A stretch of DNA of 64,000 nucleotides from Neoehrlichia mikurensis (GTDB taxonomy: Bacteria > Pseudomonadota > Alphaproteobacteria > Rickettsiales > Anaplasmataceae). The translations under genes were made by a program, and so were the position numbers. The DNA lies in contig NZ_CP066557.1 of the NCBI RefSeq assembly GCF_019186785.1, positions 620,001 through 684,000 on the forward strand, written 5' to 3'. The notes beneath the pieces were generated by a model. The model saw only the letters and a list, made by a program, of their open reading frames with translations. It was not told where the DNA came from and searched no databases. Every line of letters begins with the position of its first letter. The first letter of the stretch is position 1. Positions 58,525 through 64,000 of the stretch are shown here, piece after piece.

Positions 58525-59757
58525 TCATTTAAGTTCTTTGTTTATATGCAGTTCAAATGCATCATGTAATACTTTTATTGCCAATGCTGAGTGAATACGC
58601 TCTATTAGTACACTAATTTTTATTTCTGATGTAGTAACAGCTAGTATTTTTATTTTATTATTACTTAAAGTATTAAACATCTTATATGCCACTCCAGGAT
58701 TAGATATCATACCTACTCCAATAATCGATACTTCTGCTACTGTTGGGTTTATTATTAAATTATTATACATAATTTGATCTTTTAATTCTGTTAATAGTGC
58801 TGTTGTTCTGGCAATATGATCTTCTGAAATTGTGAAAGTAACGTTAATTTTTTCATGTCCTATATTTTGTATAATCATATCAACACTGATATTATTTTGT
58901 GCAAGAGGTGCAAATACTGCAGCAATTCCAGTTAATGTATTAATTGATTCTACTGTTATACTTACCGCATTGTTGTGAAGTGTAATACCTGTAATAGTGT
59001 GACTTTCCATAATTTCTTCCTTTCTTACTACGAATGTTCCTTGTGTTTTTGCAAAAGTAGATAGTACGCATAATTTTATATTATATCTCATTGCTATTTC
59101 TACGGATCTTACTTGTAGTATTTTTGCTCCTAAAGAAGACATTTCTAACATTTCATCGTATGTAATATTATTAACTTTACGTGCTGTAGGAACGATATTA
59201 GGATCGGTAGTGTAAATTCCATCGACATCTGTGTATATATAACAAAGATCTAACTTCAATGCGGCAGCAATAGCTACTGCAGATGTGTCTGACCCTCCTC
59301 TGCCTAAAGTAGTAATTCGGTTGTTATACACTCCTTGAAATCCAGCAATGATTGCAACGTCATTATCTTTTAAAAAATTTTTTAGTTCAGTATCTTCAAC
59401 TTCAACTATTCTAGCATTAGAATAATGAGAAGAAGTTTTAATAGGTATCTGCCACCCTAGCCAGGATCTGGCTTTAATATTCATTTTCTGTAGTGCAATG
59501 GATAATAACCCAGATGAAATTTGTTCTCCTGAGGCAATAATAGAATCATATTCAGCAAGCGCTGAAGCAGTACATAAGTCGGATAATAGTTTAATTTTTG
59601 AAATAATGTCATTAGTAAATGTACCCATAGCAGATACAACTACTATTACTTTATAGTTATTTATAACATCATTTTGAATTATTTTTGCTACTTTATTAAT
59701 ACATTCTATATCTTTTAGAGAGGTGCCGCCAAATTTTTTAACAATAATTTTACTCAT
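58525..59757 (-). CDS. lysC: Aspartokinase
   Basis: Phosphorylates aspartate, first step towards diaminopimelate/lysine, threonine and methionine. 410 residues. Kinase domain: VKKFGGTSLKDIECI at the N-terminus, GFQGVYNNRITTLGRGGSDTSAVAIA, and YTDVDGIYTTDP. The C-terminal third contains two ACT domains (from about residue 265), usual for feedback control. Stand-alone gene with long gaps on both sides. Confidence 0.96.
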   Translation of the reverse strand: MSKIIVKKFGGTSLKDIECINKVAKIIQNDVINNYKVIVVVSAMGTFTNDIISKIKLLSDLCTASALAEYDSIIASGEQISSGLLSIALQKMNIKARSWLGWQIPIKTSSHYSNARIVEVEDTELKNFLKDNDVAIIAGFQGVYNNRITTLGRGGSDTSAVAIAAALKLDLCYIYTDVDGIYTTDPNIVPTARKVNNITYDEMLEMSSLGAKILQVRSVEIAMRYNIKLCVLSTFAKTQGTFVVRKEEIMESHTITGITLHNNAVSITVESINTLTGIAAVFAPLAQNNISVDMIIQNIGHEKINVTFTISEDHIARTTALLTELKDQIMYNNLIINPTVAEVSIIGVGMISNPGVAYKMFNTLSNNKIKILAVTTSEIKISVLIERIHSALAIKVLHDAFELHINKELK

Positions 59758-59917
59758 GATAAAAGATAAATAGTATGTTGTGAAGATTATAGTTGATTTT
59801 TTATGAGATTAACATAAGTAATTTTTTGGAAATTTAAATCTTATTAATAAAATTATAGCTGCTTTTTTTTACTAGTATTTATTTTAATAATGTAATGTAT
59901 GCTTTTAGTATTAAAAA

Positions 59918-60070
59918 TTATTTAATCATTTCTTTTACAGACTCTGATTATTACATATGTCAACATAATAAAAACAATAGTTGCTATTATTAACATTACA
60001 ATTGTATGTGGATGAATAATGTTCTCTATAGTATTAATGAAGCCATGATTATCATGGATAGCTGTAATTT
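59918..60070 (-). pseudogene. Decayed partial copy of coxB
   Basis: Aligns in direct orientation with about 57487-57658 of coxB. On the minus strand it reads ENIIHPHTIVMLIIATIVLLC before a stop, against [21 protein letters not shown] in coxB. It covers the start of the first membrane helix up to the KK loop. Several indels and stops destroy it. It lies 2.4 kb from its parent, on the 5' side of coxB. Confidence 0.88.
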
Positions 60071-60152
60071 AAGATAAAATAATTTAGCTTTATTTTCTAA
60101 AATTTAGTTTGAATGTATTATTATTATTGTACTAGTAGTATTTGATATGGCA

Positions 60153-60162
60153 GGGGGGGGGG
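60153..60162 (+). repeat. Homopolymer run of ten G
   Basis: A G10 tract in DNA that is over 70% A+T. It lies about 400 bp upstream of metG and 83 bp beyond the coxB remnant. Long G/C runs are known to be unstable and have been noted in Ehrlichia genomes. No frame or obvious promoter depends on it here. Confidence 0.95.
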
Positions 60163-60562
60163 TAATATTGTTTCTGTGTTTTTGCAATAATTCTGTTGAG
60201 TATATAATATTAATATAATTCTTTAATGGTGTAGGTAAATATGTAGTTTTAGTACCTAATTTTTTATATTATTTAATAAATTAGTATGTATATAAACTTA
60301 GTAAGCTTTTGATCTATTTTAAATGTAGTTTTGATACCTAATTTTTATATAATCTGATTAATAATGTGTTATGTAATTGCTCTAATAATTATGTTAAGCA
60401 GTATTCTTGTTATTATATATGTAAAACAGTGTTATTGTATTGTGCTTATACATCTATTATATTGTGCTTATTTTAGTTCTCATTGTGATATATTTTATAA
60501 TGTAATTGATTTTTTGTAGGATTAATATTAAGTAATAAACTAAAATTGTAGGCTGTTTTGTG

Positions 60563-62095
60563 ATGGGAAAAAAATATTTTTATATTACTACTCCAATGTA
60601 TTATGTTAATGATGTTCCTCATATAGGTCATATTTATTCAACGTTAATTTGTGATGTTATAGCAAGATTCAAGCGTCTTGATGGATATAATGTTAAGTTT
60701 ATTACAGGCACAGATGAGCATGGTTACAAAATTCAAAAAGCAGCAGCAAAAAATAATTTTTTAGTAAAAAATTTTGTGGACAACAATAGTGCTGTTTTTA
60801 AAAAAATATCAGATGTAATGAGCTGTAATTATGATGATTTTATTCGAACAACAGAGAATCGTCATAAAAATGCAGTATATGGATTGTGGCAACGTTTGTG
60901 TGATTATAATCAGATATATTTAGGGCATTATTCTGGATGGTATTCTGTGCGAGATGAGGCATTTTATCAGGCGCAAGAACTTGTTGATAATCGTGCTCCT
61001 ACAGGGGCTGAAGTTGAATGGGTAGAAGAATCTAGTTATTTTTTTAAATTGTCGGAATGGCAAGATGCATTACTTGATTTTTATAGCAAGAATCCTAACT
61101 TTATTACACCAAGACATAGATTAAATGAAGTAATATCATTTGTAAAATCTGGGCTAAAAGACTTATCAATATCAAGATATGGTTTATCATGGGGTATAAA
61201 AGTACCAAATGATGATAAGCACGTTATATATGTTTGGGTTGATGCTTTATCTAGTTATTTAACTGCTCTTGGATTTCCAGATACTTCAAATAGAGAATAT
61301 CAGCAATACTGGGATAATGATCATAGTTTAAGTATTCATGTAATAGGGAAAGATATATTAAAATTTCATGCTGTATATTGGCCTGCAATTTTAATGGCTG
61401 CTAAGTTGCCTTTACCTAGTAAAATTTTAGCTCATGGTTGGTGGGTCAATGAAGGACAAAAGATTTCTAAATCGATAGGAAACGTTATAGAACCTTTTAA
61501 GTTAATAGAAGAATTTGGTATTGATCAAATGAGATATTTTCTTATTAAAGAAATTCCTATAGGAAATGATGGTAATTTTTCACGCCAGAGTGTTATTAAT
61601 TGTATAAATTATGAATTAGTAAATAATATAGGTAATCTTGTACATAGAACGATATCTCTTATACATAGAGAATGTAATGGCTTGATTCCAGAAGTAGATA
61701 TGAGTTTATTAAGTGATAAGGAATCATTACCTGATTACTATTGTATATTACATCAAGTAAGTGATTATATAATGCATTATGAACTTTATGAAGCTGTTAA
61801 ATTTATAGTACAAATATCTTCTTCTGCAAATGAATATATAACAGAAAGAGCTCCATGGCATCTTTGTAAAATAGATAAGAAAGTTATGGAAGCTGTTTTA
61901 TATAAGCTTGTGGAATATATAAGATGTATTGGTATGTTATTGCAACCTATTATGCCGAATGTAGCTTCGAAAATTTTAGATCAAATTGCTGTTCCTATTA
62001 ATAAAAGATGTTTTAGTTTTTTTGCAGTGAAGAGTTGCATGGGAAGTAAATTACTAGATCCTCAACCTATTTTTACTAAATATGAATTATATTAG
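60563..62095 (+). CDS. metG: Methionyl-tRNA synthetase
   Basis: Charges tRNA-Met. 510 residues, the short form. The class I motifs are HIGH in VPHIGHIYS and KISKS (consensus KMSKS) in GQKISKSIGNVIEPF. The region that carries zinc knuckles in long MetRS reads HYSGWYSVRDEAFYQ, with no knuckle cysteines, as in the short type. The C-terminal tRNA-binding EMAP-like domain is absent. The frame allows GTG at 60560, but ATG 60563 is the more likely start. Confidence 0.96.
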   Translation: MGKKYFYITTPMYYVNDVPHIGHIYSTLICDVIARFKRLDGYNVKFITGTDEHGYKIQKAAAKNNFLVKNFVDNNSAVFKKISDVMSCNYDDFIRTTENRHKNAVYGLWQRLCDYNQIYLGHYSGWYSVRDEAFYQAQELVDNRAPTGAEVEWVEESSYFFKLSEWQDALLDFYSKNPNFITPRHRLNEVISFVKSGLKDLSISRYGLSWGIKVPNDDKHVIYVWVDALSSYLTALGFPDTSNREYQQYWDNDHSLSIHVIGKDILKFHAVYWPAILMAAKLPLPSKILAHGWWVNEGQKISKSIGNVIEPFKLIEEFGIDQMRYFLIKEIPIGNDGNFSRQSVINCINYELVNNIGNLVHRTISLIHRECNGLIPEVDMSLLSDKESLPDYYCILHQVSDYIMHYELYEAVKFIVQISSSANEYITERAPWHLCKIDKKVMEAVLYKLVEYIRCIGMLLQPIMPNVASKILDQIAVPINKRCFSFFAVKSCMGSKLLDPQPIFTKYELY

Positions 62096-62927
62096 CTTTA
62101 AATACTAAAATATGTAATATGTTATGATTAAATAAAATATAGCAGTTATATATTTTGTAGTTATTAGTGTTTATTAATGCGTGTGTAATTATTTGATAAT
62201 GTAATTTACTTTTTTATGTATCCACAATAATCACAATGTATTGATAATAAATATATTTTAATTTATTTCTCAAGCAATTGTTATTATTATGTAATTATAT
62301 AATTTTGTAGTGATCAATATTTAAATACGTGTTGTTGATTGGTAATCAATAATGGAATATAGTACTTTTTCTAAAGGAACTATAGCAGGTTTTAAAGTAG
62401 TCATAGCAACATTAGTTGTGTAGTTTTAAGGTTTATTATTGGTATTTCATAAAAATTATTATATCAATATTTTCTTATGAGGAAATCATTAACATAATAC
62501 ATAGGGTAGTATATAAAAATATTTTTTCCATCACAAAACAGACTACAATTTTAATTTATTATTTAATATTAATTCTACAAAAATCAACGATATTATAATT
62601 TTTAGTTTATATGGGGTAGTATATAAAAAATTATTAACTAACATTTAATCATATTCCACATATAAAAATTATTACACAACATTATAGATATCAAAAAGAA
62701 TTTTCTAATGATGGAAAAACACTTTTATATTAGAAATATATTATAAGTAATCTTGTATATAGGTGGTTTCTTTGAATATCAACTTGCTTTAAAAGTTTTT
62801 ACTTCTAAAAGATGTAATTTTATTAAAGAGTAAATGATTATTAATGTAATACTGTTATGTTATAATGATTTAAAATTCATATGTAGCTTTAAGAAACTAA
62901 TGCTATTATATAAACTTGGATAATTTA
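62096..62927. other. AT-rich non-coding gap (832 bp) between convergent metG and ubiE
   Basis: No supportable gene. The phrase GGGTAGTATATAAAAA occurs twice (about 62504 and 62614). A 60-codon frame at 62416-62598 is low-complexity and was not accepted. Confidence 0.5.
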
Positions 62928-63620
62928 TTATATTTTGCTTGCTCTGTATAGAGTAGCAATTTTATTGCATATATCTTCATAATATATTGTAGTAAATCCG
63001 GAATCTGCTATTTCTTGTATAAAGTTATTTTGTGATGGAAAGGCTCTAATACTATCAACAAGATATTGATATGCTGTTTTATTATTTGCTATAAATTTTC
63101 CTATATTAGGAATAATATTAAATGAATAGAAGTCGTAAATTTTGCTGAATAAGTTATTATTTTGTAATGGGGAAAATTCTAAACATATAAATTGTCCTTT
63201 AGGAGATAATACTCTATAAGCTTCTTGTAATGCACGATGTCTATTAGAAACATTACGTATTCCAAAGATTATAGTGTAATAGTCAAAAGTATTATTAGGG
63301 AATGGAAGATATTCTGCATTTGAGCAAACCCAATTTAATTTTAAAACATTTTTATCAATAGCATAATTACGGCCATGTGTAATCATCTCATAACTTATGT
63401 CACATACAGTAACATCAAGATTTTTTTTTTGTAGAATTTTTATAGCTATGTCACCAGTACCGCCTGCTACATCAAGCAGCAACCCTTTATCTTTAGTAAT
63501 GCAATCAACTACCTTTGCTTTCCATAACCTATGCAGACCAAAACTCATAACATCGTTCATAATATTGTAGTGAGGTGCTACTGAACTAAATATTTGACGA
63601 ACAAAATCAGATTTTTTCAT
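62928..63620 (-). CDS. ubiE: Ubiquinone biosynthesis C-methyltransferase
   Basis: SAM-dependent methyltransferase acting on the quinone ring. 230 residues. Motifs: YNIMNDVMSFGLHRLWK (family signature 1), the SAM loop LLDVAGGTGDIAI, and IFGIRNVSNR (signature 2). The start is three bases after the hslU stop, so the two share a transcript. It supplies the quinone needed upstream of the cytochrome chain whose oxidase is encoded in this window. Confidence 0.96.
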   Translation of the reverse strand: MKKSDFVRQIFSSVAPHYNIMNDVMSFGLHRLWKAKVVDCITKDKGLLLDVAGGTGDIAIKILQKKNLDVTVCDISYEMITHGRNYAIDKNVLKLNWVCSNAEYLPFPNNTFDYYTIIFGIRNVSNRHRALQEAYRVLSPKGQFICLEFSPLQNNNLFSKIYDFYSFNIIPNIGKFIANNKTAYQYLVDSIRAFPSQNNFIQEIADSGFTTIYYEDICNKIATLYRASKI

Positions 63621-63623
63621 GCC

Positions 63624-64000
63624 CTATAAAATAAATTTAGAAAGATCTAGTTGTTTTGAAATATCTTCAAGTTTTCTTTTTACATATGGACCATCTATAA
63701 CATATGTTTTACCACTATTTTCTGATGCATTATAACTTATATCTTCCATTAGTTTTTCTAAAATAGTGTGTAATCTTCGTGCACCAATATTTTCAACTTC
63801 TCTGTTAACTACGGAAGCTATTTCTGCAATTGTAGAAACACCATCATCTGAAAAATTGATAGTTACATTTTCTGTTTTCATTAAAGCACAATATTGCTTT
63901 AATAAACTTGATTCTGGCTCTGTCAGAATTTTAATTAAATCATCCTTACTTAATGGATTAAGCTCTACTCTAATAGGAAGACGTCCTTGTAATTCTGGTA
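63624..64000 (-). CDS. hslU: ATP-dependent protease ATPase subunit HslU, C-terminal part
   Basis: The C-terminal ~125 residues of the HslUV unfoldase, truncated by the window edge (the gene continues beyond 64000). The visible frame begins [21 protein letters not shown], continues through [30 protein letters not shown], then [18 protein letters not shown] and the C-terminal DLSKFIL tail that docks into HslV. The ATG at 63881 is internal and not a start. ubiE follows three bases downstream. Confidence 0.95.
   Translation of the reverse strand, partial: PELQGRLPIRVELNPLSKDDLIKILTEPESSLLKQYCALMKTENVTINFSDDGVSTIAEIASVVNREVENIGARRLHTILEKLMEDISYNASENSGKTYVIDGPYVKRKLEDISKQLDLSKFIL

Larger units (their letters stand above)
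59758..60562. other. Non-coding gap upstream of metG with coxB debris, a G10 run and repeats
   Basis: Holds the coxB remnant (59918-60070), a homopolymer of ten G at 60153-60162, and a diverged direct repeat (about 60241-60286 and 60323-60368, sharing ATGTAGTTTT and ATACCTAATTTTT-like text). A short repeat TATTGTGCTTAT occurs twice around 60436-60470. No gene is seen. Confidence 0.6.

Noticed and set aside
62416..62598. Plus-strand 60-codon frame between metG and ubiE
   Set aside because: GTG start, Ile/Tyr/Lys-rich composition expected from random AT-rich DNA, no motif.

Overview
The window is a very AT-rich stretch of an alphaproteobacterial chromosome. The gene content points to Anaplasmataceae and most likely genus Ehrlichia: the cell-cycle regulator CtrA, a second divergent VirB4, a split M16 peptidase pair, an aa3-type cytochrome oxidase operon, a PopZ-like protein beside TolC, and an HslU-UbiE pair. 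Long AT-rich gaps without genes and short broken copies of neighbouring genes resemble what is known of E. ruminantium. That species call is an inference. No rRNA, tRNA, insertion sequence, prophage or CRISPR array was recognised.

Layout. 1-9 kb: 3' part of sucB (2-oxoglutarate dehydrogenase E2), map with a truncated tandem copy behind it, prmC, grxC, ribF-lspA, and two overlapping M16 peptidase genes (one catalytic, one not). 9-14.7 kb, minus strand: a tight hflK-hflC-degP-lolA-rnc cluster followed by ctaG. 14.7-31 kb is the accessory region: a virB4 paralogue whose nucleotide-binding motifs are broken, then three large exported, cysteine-rich proteins of one family (1221, 833 and 679 residues) set in about 7 kb of non-coding DNA that carries repeats, palindromes and gene debris. 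32-45 kb: purK, apaG, acnA, prs-gatC, mrp, tolC-popZ, rplM-rpsI-argC-ppa. 45.7-49.5 kb: a helix-turn-helix/S24-fold regulator, ctrA, an RNase D-like nuclease and dnaN. 49.8-57.7 kb: glmS, yajC, purD, bamD, and the coxB-coxA-ctaB operon. 58.5-64 kb: lysC, metG, ubiE and the 3' end of hslU.

How the genes fit together. Most are reduced-genome housekeeping: translation (map, prmC, gatC, rplM, rpsI, metG), respiration (sucB, acnA, coxA, coxB, ctaB, ctaG, ubiE), envelope biogenesis and quality control (lspA, lolA, bamD, yajC, tolC, degP, hflK, hflC, M16 pair), nucleotide and cofactor synthesis (purK, purD, prs, ribF), and cell cycle or polarity (ctrA, popZ, dnaN). The unusual part is the 16-31 kb locus, where a type IV secretion ATPase paralogue that looks catalytically dead sits beside a private family of exported cysteine-rich proteins. 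I propose this as a secretion-associated surface or periplasmic module.

A second theme is genome decay. Four pieces of neighbouring genes (map, rpsI, the 833-residue family member, coxB) are each repeated as a broken copy within 0.6-4.2 kb, always in direct orientation. There are also a 51-bp perfect inverted repeat, a 34-bp-period tandem repeat just upstream of the 1221-residue gene, and a run of ten G residues.
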